DNA from: CAYUYV01 sp964474635
GTDB lineage: Bacteria > Pseudomonadota > Alphaproteobacteria > JAJFIK01
DNA: 36,417 nucleotides
Assembly (NCBI GenBank): GCA_964474635.1
Contig: CAYYTT010000021.1
Span: 1-36,417, forward strand
Reading direction: 5' to 3'
A program made the position numbers and the translations under genes. Every line of letters starts with the position of its first letter. The stretch's first letter is position 1. The notes below the pieces were generated by a model. That model saw nothing but the letters and a program-made list of their open reading frames with translations. It was not told where the DNA came from and ran no database searches. Shown here piece after piece: positions 1 through 7,891 of this stretch.

Positions 1-352
1 ATTTTGAGCGCTTTCCGGGCGGAAAACCGCATACACTTTTCCTGAAAGCGCTCTGAAGGAGGGCGTGAGGAAGGTCTGAGACTTGGTTGCGCACGGTTCA
101 GTGTTAGCAAAATCAGGGACTGTCAATAAAACAACACTTATTCCAGCCGGAAGAGAGATTAGGAGGCAGATCAAAGCGCTTCAGCGATTGAGTCAAAGCA
201 AGCGTTTTCACAAGTACCAAGTCCCGGCGCCTTTGTGCGAGGCCATCGAAACGATGCGCCCCACGTTCTGAAATACAATGGGCTGCCCGATTTCGCGGGC
301 AGCCCATTGCAAGATCGGACCCAGGGCCGGGAAACCAGCCGGGATCTGTCGA
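1..352. other. Intergenic region downstream of phaC
   Basis: No convincing gene lies here. Positions 6-15 and 45-54 form a 10-bp inverted repeat (GAGCGCTTTC / GAAAGCGCTC) enclosing a smaller GCGG-AAAA-CCGC hairpin. From memory, this resembles short dispersed sequences common in alphaproteobacterial intergenic DNA, but I cannot verify that. A TTG-started 62-codon frame (83-271) ends just before the 276-309 hairpin. Its third codon positions are not GC-rich like those of the real genes here, so I do not call it. Confidence 0.5.
276..309. terminator. Perfect 14-bp hairpin downstream of phaC
   Basis: Arms 276-289 and 296-309 are exactly complementary (CAATGGGCTGCCCG) around a 6-nt loop. The hairpin starts 44 bp beyond the phaC stop codon, on the side expected for its transcript end. 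Neither side carries a long T-run, so this is a factor-independent-like or RNA-stabilising hairpin rather than a textbook intrinsic terminator. Confidence 0.6.
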
Positions 353-2611
353 TCAGGCCGATTTCACCTTCACATAGGATCCCGGCGCCGGTTCGATCAC
401 ATCGAGAGCCCCGTCGCCCGGATGGCGGGCGGGGATTTTCTCGCCCGACAGTTTGGACAGCCAGGCATCCCAATCGCCCCACCAGGACCCCGGCGTTTCC
501 ACGGCGCCGGCAAACCAGGTATCCAGGTCATCCGCCGGCGTATCGTTTGTCCAGAACTGGTATTTCTTCGCGTCCGGATGGTTGATCACGCCGGCGATGT
601 GGCCACTGCCGGACATGACAAACTTCACGTCCCCGCCGAACAGTTTTGCCGACTTGAAGACCGACTTGGCCGGCGCGATGTGATCGTCCTTTGACGATTG
701 GATATACATGGGGATGTCGACCTTTGACAGGTCGAGGGCCTCGCCCAGCATGGCCATCTCGCCCTTGGCCAGCCTGTTCTTCTGGTAGAACTCCCGCAGA
801 TAGAAGATCAGCATGTCGCGGGGCAGGCGGGTCTGATCGGAATTCCAGAACAGAAGATCGAACCGCGTGGGGTCCTTGCCCATCAGATAGTTGTTGATCA
901 CGAAGGACCAGATGAGATCGTTCGCCCGCAGAAGATTGAACGTGTTGGCGAGCTTCACCCCGTCCAGATAGCCGCCGTCTTGGTCCACCTGGGCTTCGAT
1001 GCTTCTGATCTGCGCTTCATCGATAAAGACGTTCAGCTCACCGCTTTCGGAGAAGTCCGCCTGTGCCGCGAAATAGGTCGCGGAGTTGATCGGCCGTTCG
1101 CCCCGGGCCGCGAAATAGGCGAGGGCGGCCGACAGCAGGGTGCCGCCGATGCAATACCCGATGGCATTGACGTCCGGCGCGCCGGTCGCGTCCCGCACGG
1201 CCTTCAGGGCCGGCAGAACGCCTTTGGCCAGATAATCCTCGAAGGTCGTCCGGGAGAGGCTGTCATCCGGATTGACCCAGGACACGAGGAACACCGTGTA
1301 GCCCTGGGCGGACGCCCAGCGAATGAAGGAATTCTCCTCGCGCAGGTCGAGGATGTAATATTTGTTGATCCATGGCGGGAAAATCAGCAGTGGCCGTTCA
1401 TAGACCATTTCCGTGGACGGATTGTACTGGATGAGCTGCATCAGCTCGTTCTGGTACACGACCGATCCCGGTGCCGTGGCGACGTTCTCGCCGACCACGA
1501 AATGCTCCAGGTCTGTCTGCTGGATCCACAACTCGCCCTTGCCGCGGTCCAGGTCACGCAGAAGATTGTTCAGACCCCGAACCAGGTTTTCGCCGTTGCT
1601 CTTGACCGTCTCCTCAATCACTTCGGGGTTGGTCAGAACGAAGTTCGAGGGCGACAGGGCGTCGGCCATTTGTTTGGTGTAGAACTCCACCCGGCGTTTG
1701 GTCTCCGGGTCCATGCCCTCCACATCGTGCACCGTTTCCTGGAGCCACTGGGTGGTCAGCAGATAGCTCTGCTTCATGAAGTCGAAGATCTGGTTGTTGG
1801 CCCATTCCGGGTGGCGCCAGCGCTTGTCGCCGCGCGCCGGCTGCACCACCGGGTCCACCGTCTCGCCCATGAGGCGGCGCATGGTGGCCTGCCACAGGGC
1901 CGTCTGGGCCTGCCACAGTTCCATCTGTGAGCGCATGATCAACCAGGGATCGCTCATGAATTGCTGCAGCAGCTGCGAGAAGGGACCGGCCAGGTTGAAC
2001 GGGTCCGTGGATGGGTTGTCGAACTGCTTTTGATTGCGCGCGATAAAGTCGGTGAGAAGCTCCTGACACTGAGCAGCCGCCTGCGCCAGGTTCTGTCCAA
2101 GGACGACGGGATCGGGCACGGGCGCATCGTCCGGTCGCGGAGCCTTTGGGCTTTGCGTCTTGGCGGGGTCTTGGGGTTTGTCCGCGCCTGTTCCGCTTTG
2201 TGTCATCTGCTCTGGGGCCTTCGGTGTCTCTTGCGGGCGCACGGGCGGCGGCGGTGTATTCGGGGCCTTGGGCGGCGGCGGATCGCCGGCCGGTGTTGCC
2301 GAAACGGTCGCGTGTTCCTCGCGCTGCGCCGGGTAAGGGCCCTCCGGCGTCATGCGGCTATCGGGGCCCGGCTCGATGGGGATGCGCACCGCGTCCCGGG
2401 GCAAGGGGCCCATGGCATCGAGGATGGAGGGTTCGGTGGAACTGGGCCGCGGACCAGGGCGCGGCATGGAGCTGGCCGTGAGGGGCAGATCAGTGACGTC
2501 GTCGAAGGTGCCGCCTTCGTCGCGCTCTGCCCCGTGGGCGCGGGTGTCCGTCGGATCGGCCGATCCGGGAAGGTCCGTTTCCGGGCCGTCTTGGTTCGAA
2601 GAGTGTGACAT
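353..2611 (-). CDS. phaC: Class I polyhydroxyalkanoate synthase (PhaC)
   Basis: Polymerises (R)-3-hydroxyacyl-CoA into PHA storage granules in the cytoplasm. The lipase-like box GYCIGG carries the nucleophile Cys487. The other triad members are Asp643 (in KDDHIAP) and His671 (in SGSGHIAG), and the Asp-His spacing of 28 equals that of the Cupriavidus enzyme. The start at 2611 (MSHSSNQD) gives 752 residues; an upstream in-frame codon at 2722 would add 37 residues but looks less likely. The first ~160 residues are a Pro/Ala/Asp-rich, low-complexity extension absent from ~590-residue class I enzymes. The conserved PhaC_N and alpha/beta-hydrolase parts follow. No phaA, phaB, phasin or phaR gene is next to it. 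It diverges from the L,D-transpeptidase gene at 2783. Family assignment is secure; the exact start is not. Confidence 0.95.
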   Translation of the reverse strand: MSHSSNQDGPETDLPGSADPTDTRAHGAERDEGGTFDDVTDLPLTASSMPRPGPRPSSTEPSILDAMGPLPRDAVRIPIEPGPDSRMTPEGPYPAQREEHATVSATPAGDPPPPKAPNTPPPPVRPQETPKAPEQMTQSGTGADKPQDPAKTQSPKAPRPDDAPVPDPVVLGQNLAQAAAQCQELLTDFIARNQKQFDNPSTDPFNLAGPFSQLLQQFMSDPWLIMRSQMELWQAQTALWQATMRRLMGETVDPVVQPARGDKRWRHPEWANNQIFDFMKQSYLLTTQWLQETVHDVEGMDPETKRRVEFYTKQMADALSPSNFVLTNPEVIEETVKSNGENLVRGLNNLLRDLDRGKGELWIQQTDLEHFVVGENVATAPGSVVYQNELMQLIQYNPSTEMVYERPLLIFPPWINKYYILDLREENSFIRWASAQGYTVFLVSWVNPDDSLSRTTFEDYLAKGVLPALKAVRDATGAPDVNAIGYCIGGTLLSAALAYFAARGERPINSATYFAAQADFSESGELNVFIDEAQIRSIEAQVDQDGGYLDGVKLANTFNLLRANDLIWSFVINNYLMGKDPTRFDLLFWNSDQTRLPRDMLIFYLREFYQKNRLAKGEMAMLGEALDLSKVDIPMYIQSSKDDHIAPAKSVFKSAKLFGGDVKFVMSGSGHIAGVINHPDAKKYQFWTNDTPADDLDTWFAGAVETPGSWWGDWDAWLSKLSGEKIPARHPGDGALDVIEPAPGSYVKVKSA

Positions 2612-2691
2612 TGATGCCCCCGTCAGACTGGGTGTCTGTTGCTTCGGAATGCGCACCTTGCGTTGCGACGATTTCCGTGTGGCTTTGTTGG

Positions 2692-2707
2692 GCGTGGTAT
2701 TCCACGC
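2692..2707. promoter_or_regulatory. Small inverted repeat in the phaC / L,D-transpeptidase divergent promoter region
   Basis: GCGTGG-TATT-CCACGC is a perfect 6-bp inverted repeat in the 171-bp gap between the divergent starts at 2611 and 2783. On the plus strand it sits between a TTGTTG hexamer and a TATATT hexamer 18 bp apart, so it could be an operator within a promoter for the transpeptidase gene. This is inference from base patterns only. Confidence 0.25.
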
Positions 2708-2782
2708 GTATATTCCTGGCATGGGGCTCGGGTGTCCAGTCGCGATTTACCGGCGGCGTTACCGGTTGGGGAGGAAAAATCG

Positions 2783-4057
2783 ATGCAGACGGCCGGGCAA
2801 ACGGGGAGCGGGACCGGCGCCGGCGGCAGCCCGACCCAAAAGGGCGATCCGGCGCATACGGGAAACAGGGGCCGCCCCCAGCCTGGGACCCGGCCCGTGA
2901 CCCGGCGCCGGTCTTGGCGGGACCGTGCGTGGGCGGGCCTTCGTGCGGGCCTGTCACTCTGGCTCGGCTTGGCCCTCTGGCTCGGCCTGTCCGTTCTGGC
3001 CCCCTCGGCGGGGTGGGCGGGACGTCTTCCGTGGGCAGACAACCAAACACCTTTAGGTAGATCCGATTCCACGCTGGGCGTGCAAATGGCGCCCCTTCTG
3101 GCGGTCCGCCAGGACGGGAGCGCGCCCGGCGCGCCGGTGCGTTCCCCCGTCCTCGAGGACGTCATGAGCCTCGATGAGATTTATCTGAATTTGGTAAAGC
3201 GGCCCCGATTCAAGCCCTTCGCGCCGAAGGGCAACATCGTGGGCCCGCCCTATACCTTGCCCACCGATCCGGCCCATCTGGGCCGCTCTCCCAAGGCCCA
3301 TATGCTCAAGAAAATCCCGGCGCATCTTTATCCCTATTTCGATCTGTTCCTCTACGTGAACAAGGCGCAGAGCGGACCCTGGGCCCAGCAAATGTTCGTT
3401 TTCGAAAAAGTCAGGACCGCCGGCGGGGCCCGGACTTTGGATCCCGTGACTGCGGCGCCCGACATTGAAACGTCGGACGAAGGGGCACCGAATGAGGCCA
3501 CGCCGCGGGAGGAAACCGGTTCCGGACAGCCCCTGTCTGTGCCCGCCACGCCGAAGGACCAGCCGCCCCAAACGCTGGCCGTGACCCTGACCGATCGCTG
3601 GTTGATTTCCACGGGGCGGGAGCGGCGCGAGCGCTATTTCACCGAGACGCCCACGGGCCTGTTCCGTCTCGACCGCAGCCGGTTCTACACCTTCATTCGC
3701 TCCCGCCAGTGGGACGGGGCGGCCATGCCCCACGCCATGTTCTTCGATTGGGACTACCGGCATCGCAAGACCGGCTACGCGATCCATGCGGCCGGCCGCT
3801 CGACGGAGCGCCGCCTGGGCCGGCGGGCATCGGGCGGCTGCGTGCGTCTTTCAAGGGCCCATGCAAAGCAACTGTTCGAACGCATCCGGTCTGGCCGATA
3901 TAATGGGGACATTCCCGAGTTCCCCTTCGACGAGACGGAGGGGCTGACGGCGCGGGACGGCCGGCTCGTGCGTGACGAAAACGGCCAGCCGGTGCTCAAA
4001 AGCGGGTACAAGGTGCTTTTGGTGATCGATGAAGTGGTGCACGAGGTGGAGCTGTGA
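2783..4057 (+). CDS. YkuD-family L,D-transpeptidase with signal anchor
   Basis: Predicted periplasmic peptidoglycan cross-linking or protein-attachment enzyme of 424 residues. The start at 2783 is chosen for the GGGGAGG ribosome site nine bases upstream. Residues 1-50 are Gly/Pro/Arg-rich and polar, then a hydrophobic segment (about 52-75) ends in an Ala-rich possible cleavage site. The C-terminal half holds the YkuD signature: His335, then SGGC with the catalytic Cys353, then VRL. Between them is a variable acidic/Pro-rich insert (about residues 220-265) that splits the front of the domain. The next gene, a lipoprotein, starts within this stop codon, so the two are probably co-translated. 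The YkuD call is firm; which cross-link or lipoprotein it handles is unknown. Confidence 0.9.
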   Translation: MQTAGQTGSGTGAGGSPTQKGDPAHTGNRGRPQPGTRPVTRRRSWRDRAWAGLRAGLSLWLGLALWLGLSVLAPSAGWAGRLPWADNQTPLGRSDSTLGVQMAPLLAVRQDGSAPGAPVRSPVLEDVMSLDEIYLNLVKRPRFKPFAPKGNIVGPPYTLPTDPAHLGRSPKAHMLKKIPAHLYPYFDLFLYVNKAQSGPWAQQMFVFEKVRTAGGARTLDPVTAAPDIETSDEGAPNEATPREETGSGQPLSVPATPKDQPPQTLAVTLTDRWLISTGRERRERYFTETPTGLFRLDRSRFYTFIRSRQWDGAAMPHAMFFDWDYRHRKTGYAIHAAGRSTERRLGRRASGGCVRLSRAHAKQLFERIRSGRYNGDIPEFPFDETEGLTARDGRLVRDENGQPVLKSGYKVLLVIDEVVHEVEL

Positions 4058-4515
4058 GGGCTGCCGGGCAGGTCAGGCGCCATACGCCTTGGATGGTCGC
4101 GGCCATCGTGTTCGCGGTGGCGGGCTGTGGTCTTTTTGGCCGTGATCGGGCCGATCCCCTCCCGGAACCGGCGCGCGCGCCCTTCCCCGATCTCGGCCGT
4201 GTGCCGTCCACGGACGAAACCACCCTGCTCGGCGACAGCAAGGCTGCCCAACAGGCCCAAGAGGAGCGCACCGCGCAGTTGCGGCGCCTGGAGATCCGCC
4301 GCGTTGTGGCGGAACTTGAGCGCGATGTGCTGAACCCGGAGCTGCTGGAACAGTTGCCGGCCGCGCCCTCGCTTCCCCGAACGCCCTTGATCCCGCGCCG
4401 CCTCATCCGCCGTACGGCCGCACCCAAGGACGCGCCGCTGGCGCCGCCGCCCTCCGAGATGCCGCCCGTGCTGCCGGCCGGCGGCGTTCCGGGAGAGCGT
4501 CCCGGCGGCGGCTAG
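4054..4515 (+). CDS. Small predicted lipoprotein
   Basis: Encodes 153 residues from a GTG that overlaps the TGA of the transpeptidase gene (GTGA), with GAGGTGGAG just upstream. A basic N-terminus (MRAAGQVRRH) and hydrophobic stretch lead to the lipobox VAGC, placing the lipidated cysteine at residue 25. The mature part is short: an acidic segment, a helical Glu/Arg/Gln-rich region (about 68-95) and a Pro-rich tail. I recognise no family. Translational coupling suggests it works with the transpeptidase, perhaps as a partner or substrate in the envelope; that is inference. Confidence 0.75.
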   Translation: MRAAGQVRRHTPWMVAAIVFAVAGCGLFGRDRADPLPEPARAPFPDLGRVPSTDETTLLGDSKAAQQAQEERTAQLRRLEIRRVVAELERDVLNPELLEQLPAAPSLPRTPLIPRRLIRRTAAPKDAPLAPPPSEMPPVLPAGGVPGERPGGG

Positions 4516-4575
4516 AGTGCAGGGCGTTTCATCGGCAATACGCTCAAGGCCGCGACGGCGGCCCGGGGTCGTTCG

Positions 4576-5334
4576 TCAAAGACGCCCCTGCCTCTGGGTG
4601 ATCGGCCAGGTCACGCGATAGGCCGTCTCGGGCGGACCCCAGGCGGCGCGGACATCGTCCTCGAAGCGATCCACAAGGGCGCCATGGCCGGTGCGCCGGG
4701 CCGCCTTCACCCCTGACCAGGTCTCCAGATAGGACAGGAACGCGTCAAGCGGCATGTCCCGCTCCGTCACGAGGTCCGGTGCTTCAAGGGGCGTGAAGGG
4801 GAAAGCCAGGTCCCGGTAGCTGTTCTCCACCAGGCGCCGCTCGGCCGGCCAATGATCAAAGAGTTCATCCCAGTAAAAGCCGTGAAACCGCTCCTGAGCC
4901 GGCCCGTCGATGAATGGGACCCCATAGGTAATGAGGGCAAGGACCGCGCCCGGCCGTGCAACGCGCCGGACTTCTTCATAAAAAACCGGCAGATCGAACC
5001 AGTGCGCCGCCTGGGCCACGGTCACAAGATCCGCCGAGGCGTCTTCGGCCGGCAGGGCCTCCGCGCTGCCCTCGGCATAGCGCACCTTCGGGTGCGCTAA
5101 CGCATTGGCAAGTTGATCGGCGCTGGGATCGACCGCCAGGACAGCCTCGAACACCTGGCCGAGATCAACACTCAGTTGGCCGGTGCCGCACCCCACATCG
5201 ATGGCGAGACCGCGCGCCGGCGCGAGCGCGCCGAGGCTATCCGCGAGGGCCTTGGGATAGGTGGGTCGGTAGCGGGCATAATTGGCGCCGCCGCTTTCAA
5301 AGGCGCCTCCGGCGGCCGGTTGCGTGTCGTTCAT
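4576..5334 (-). CDS. Class I SAM-dependent methyltransferase
   Basis: Predicted 252-residue soluble methyltransferase of the Methyltransf_11 / UbiE-like type. The SAM-binding motif I is AIDVGCGTGQLS (about residues 43-54), followed by an acidic residue ending strand 2 (AVDPSADQ) and a later VTVAQAAHWFD segment. This last pattern, with His-Trp-Phe, is typical of small-molecule methyltransferases of the trans-aconitate/TMT1-like group. A GGAGGACAAC ribosome site precedes the ATG. It is a single gene: convergent with the upstream lipoprotein gene and divergent from hom. The substrate is not predictable from sequence alone. Confidence 0.85.
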   Translation of the reverse strand: MNDTQPAAGGAFESGGANYARYRPTYPKALADSLGALAPARGLAIDVGCGTGQLSVDLGQVFEAVLAVDPSADQLANALAHPKVRYAEGSAEALPAEDASADLVTVAQAAHWFDLPVFYEEVRRVARPGAVLALITYGVPFIDGPAQERFHGFYWDELFDHWPAERRLVENSYRDLAFPFTPLEAPDLVTERDMPLDAFLSYLETWSGVKAARRTGHGALVDRFEDDVRAAWGPPETAYRVTWPITQRQGRL

Positions 5335-5355
5335 GGCTGTTGTCCTCCAGCTGGC

Positions 5356-5385
5356 TTGAGGGGCCAGTCTTTGAGGGACCAGTCT
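5356..5385. repeat. 15-bp tandem duplication upstream of the methyltransferase gene
   Basis: TTGAGGGGCCAGTCT (5356-5370) is followed directly by TTGAGGGACCAGTCT (5371-5385), 14 of 15 bases identical. It lies in the divergent gap between the methyltransferase start (5334) and hom (5521), close to where the minus-strand promoter would be. Confidence 0.7.
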
Positions 5386-5520
5386 GTTGGGCGGCCCCTA
5401 CCGCTGCACCGCCAAATCGGCTATGTCACACAACGATTTGATTTTCCCGCCGTCATGGCGCCTTGCCTCCGCCGCCGTGTCCTTCGCCGGGTGGATCGGC
5501 GCCCCTTCAGGGACATCCGA

Positions 5521-6816
5521 ATGGTCTCTCCCCTCCGTCTTGGTATCGCGGGTCTCGGCACGGTTGGCCGGGGCGTGGTTAAAACGTTGACGCGCCATGC
5601 CGATCTCATTGCCCAGCGCAGCGCGCGGCCCGTGGAGATCGTGGCCGTCAGCGCCCGGGACCGGGCCAAGGATAGGGGCATCGATCTCACCGGATATCGC
5701 TGGGTGGACGACCCGCGCGACCTTGTGAGCGCCAATGATGTGGATGTGGTGGTGGAGCTCATCGGCGGCGCGGACGGCCTTGCCAAGGATCTTGTATCCG
5801 GAGCCATCGCTGCGGGCAAAGATGTGGTGACGGCCAACAAGGCCCTGCTCGCGGTTCACGGACCGGCCCTTGCCCAGGAAGCCGACCGGGCCGGCGTCGC
5901 GCTGCGCTATGAGGCGGCCGTCGCGGGCGGCATTCCCATCGTAAAAAGCTTGCGCGAGGGGCTGTCGGGCAATGCGGTTACGCGGATTACCGGGATCCTG
6001 AACGGGACCTGCAACTATATCCTCAGCCAGATGGAAGACACCGGCGCGGCTTTCGCGGATGTGCTCGCCGACGCGCAAGCCAAGGGCTATGCGGAGGCCG
6101 ATCCGACCACGGACATTGCCGGGATCGATGCGGCCCATAAGATTGCGATCCTGGCCGCGCTGGCCTTCGGCGCCCCGGTACCCTTCGAGCAGGTCCATGT
6201 GGAAGGCATCGACGCCATTGAGACGGACGACATTCGTTTCGCCGCCGAACTCGGTTTTCGCATCAAGCTGCTGGCCACGGCCGAGTGGCTGGGGCGCGGG
6301 CGCATCGGGGTGCGGGTCCATCCCGCCCTGGTGACCTTGCGCACGCCCATGGCCGAGGTGGGCGATGTGATGAACGCGGCCCTTGTCGAAGCCGACCCCG
6401 TGCAGCGCATTTTCCTTGAGGGCCCCGGCGCCGGTGAAGGCCCGACTGCCTCGGCCGTTGTCGCAGACTTGATCGATCTGGCGCGGGATCTGCGTTTGCC
6501 GGTCTATATGGCGGCCGGGGCCGGCCCGGCCGAGCGCACGATCGCACCTATTGCGGAACATGTGGGCGCTTTCTATGTGCGCCTGCGCGTGACCGACCGG
6601 CCCGGCGTGATGGCCCGCATCACGCAAATCCTGGCCGAGGCCGAAATCTCCATCGAAAGCATTCTGCAACGGGGCCGCAGGCCAAATGGCGTCGTGCCGA
6701 TCGTGATGGTGACCCATGAGGCCCGGGACGACGTAATGCAGGCGGCGCTGGCCAAATTCGCCGCGCTCGACGCCGTCGACGGCGCCCCGTGCATGATCCG
6801 CATCGAGAAAATCTGA
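5521..6816 (+). CDS. hom: Homoserine dehydrogenase
   Basis: Reduces aspartate semialdehyde to homoserine, the branch point to threonine and methionine. The protein has 431 residues, the usual length for the monofunctional enzyme. The Rossmann motif GLGTVGRG lies near residues 10-17. The catalytic block AAVAGGIPIVKSLREG and the ILNGTCNYIL motif are intact, and an ACT regulatory domain fills the last ~80 residues (starting near AFYVRLRVTDRPG). The frame stays open upstream to 5113, but the start at 5521 places the nucleotide fold correctly at the N-terminus. It heads a co-directional run with glpX and recJ, an arrangement common in alphaproteobacteria. Its product feeds the metY reaction encoded about 25 kb away. 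Confidence 0.96.
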   Translation: MVSPLRLGIAGLGTVGRGVVKTLTRHADLIAQRSARPVEIVAVSARDRAKDRGIDLTGYRWVDDPRDLVSANDVDVVVELIGGADGLAKDLVSGAIAAGKDVVTANKALLAVHGPALAQEADRAGVALRYEAAVAGGIPIVKSLREGLSGNAVTRITGILNGTCNYILSQMEDTGAAFADVLADAQAKGYAEADPTTDIAGIDAAHKIAILAALAFGAPVPFEQVHVEGIDAIETDDIRFAAELGFRIKLLATAEWLGRGRIGVRVHPALVTLRTPMAEVGDVMNAALVEADPVQRIFLEGPGAGEGPTASAVVADLIDLARDLRLPVYMAAGAGPAERTIAPIAEHVGAFYVRLRVTDRPGVMARITQILAEAEISIESILQRGRRPNGVVPIVMVTHEARDDVMQAALAKFAALDAVDGAPCMIRIEKI

Positions 6817-6881
6817 CCGCCGCCGCCGCGCGGCGGGCCATGTTCCATTATCGCTCGCGACCCGACCAGGAGGGGGACCCC

Positions 6882-7844
6882 ATGTCATCTCACGCATCCG
6901 GCCTGCACACGGGCCTGAACTTCGAACTCGCCGCCGTGGCCGAACAGGCCGCCATTGCGTGCCTGCCCTTTGTCGGCCGGGGCGATCAACACGGCGCCGA
7001 CCAGGCGGCCGTCGATGCCATGCGCACCGCGCTCAATGCCCTAGAGATCGCCGGCACGGTGGTGATCGGCGAGGGCGAGCGCGACGAGGCGCCGATGCTG
7101 TTCATCGGCGAGGAAGTGGGCACGGGCGCCGGCCCCAAGGTCGACATTGCCCTCGATCCCCTGGAAGGCACGGGCCTGTGCGCCAAGGCCATGGCCAATT
7201 CCCTGGCCGTCGTGGCCATCGCGGAGGCGGGCACGCTGCTCCATGCGCCGGATGTTTATATGGACAAGATCGCCGTGGGCGGCGGGCTGCCCCAGGGTGT
7301 CGTCGACCTGGATGCATCGCCGGCGGACAATATCCAGTCGCTGGCCCGGGCCAAGGGCGTGGCGCCGTCCGAGATCACGGCCTGCATCCTGGAGCGTGAC
7401 CGCCACAAGGATCTGATCGCCGCCGTGCGCGGCGCCGGCGCGTCGGTGCATCTGATCACGGATGGGGACATCGCCGGCGTAATCCACACCACCGATCCGG
7501 CTACGGGCATCGACATCTATATGGGCTCGGGCGGCGCGCCGGAGGGCGTTCTGGCGGCGGCGGCGCTGAAAAGCATCGGCGGGCAGATCCAGACGCGTCT
7601 TTTGTTCCGCAACGATGACGAGCGTGGCCGGGCGGAGCGAATCGGCATTACTGATCTCAATCGCAAATATTCCCTGACCGATCTGGTAACGGGCGATGCG
7701 GTTTTCGTCGCCGCGGGCGTCACCAACGGCACGCTCCTCGAAGGTGTGACCCGGACCCGGACGGGCCTGAGCACCCACACCATGGTGATGGACTCGCGCA
7801 CCGGAAAAACGCACCTGATCAAGACTCAGCACCCGCCGGCCTGA
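6882..7844 (+). CDS. glpX: Class II fructose-1,6-bisphosphatase
   Basis: Hydrolyses fructose 1,6-bisphosphate in gluconeogenesis; in some autotrophs the same family also acts on sedoheptulose bisphosphate. It has 320 residues, standard for GlpX. The metal/phosphate motifs EGERDEAPMLFIGEEVG and ALDPLEGT are present, as is the GGAPEGVLAAAA loop near the C-terminal third. The start at 6882 is set by AGGAGGGGG a few bases upstream. It begins 65 bp after the hom stop and is followed 47 bp later by recJ. The assignment is firm. Confidence 0.96.
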   Translation: MSSHASGLHTGLNFELAAVAEQAAIACLPFVGRGDQHGADQAAVDAMRTALNALEIAGTVVIGEGERDEAPMLFIGEEVGTGAGPKVDIALDPLEGTGLCAKAMANSLAVVAIAEAGTLLHAPDVYMDKIAVGGGLPQGVVDLDASPADNIQSLARAKGVAPSEITACILERDRHKDLIAAVRGAGASVHLITDGDIAGVIHTTDPATGIDIYMGSGGAPEGVLAAAALKSIGGQIQTRLLFRNDDERGRAERIGITDLNRKYSLTDLVTGDAVFVAAGVTNGTLLEGVTRTRTGLSTHTMVMDSRTGKTHLIKTQHPPA

Positions 7845-7891
7845 TCGCTCCCGTATCGGACAGGCGAGCGGCCCCGCCCTGGAGGAAACAC

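Noticed and set aside
83..271. A 62-codon TTG-started frame ending just before the phaC-side hairpin
   Set aside because: Position is suggestive, but codon third positions are not GC-rich, the start is TTG and the ribosome site is poor; I treat it as intergenic.
980..1930. A 316-codon plus-strand frame
   Set aside because: Antisense to phaC, which has a verified catalytic triad in the other strand.
5398..6897. A 499-codon minus-strand frame
   Set aside because: Antisense shadow of hom; composition is typical of mirror frames and no motif is present.
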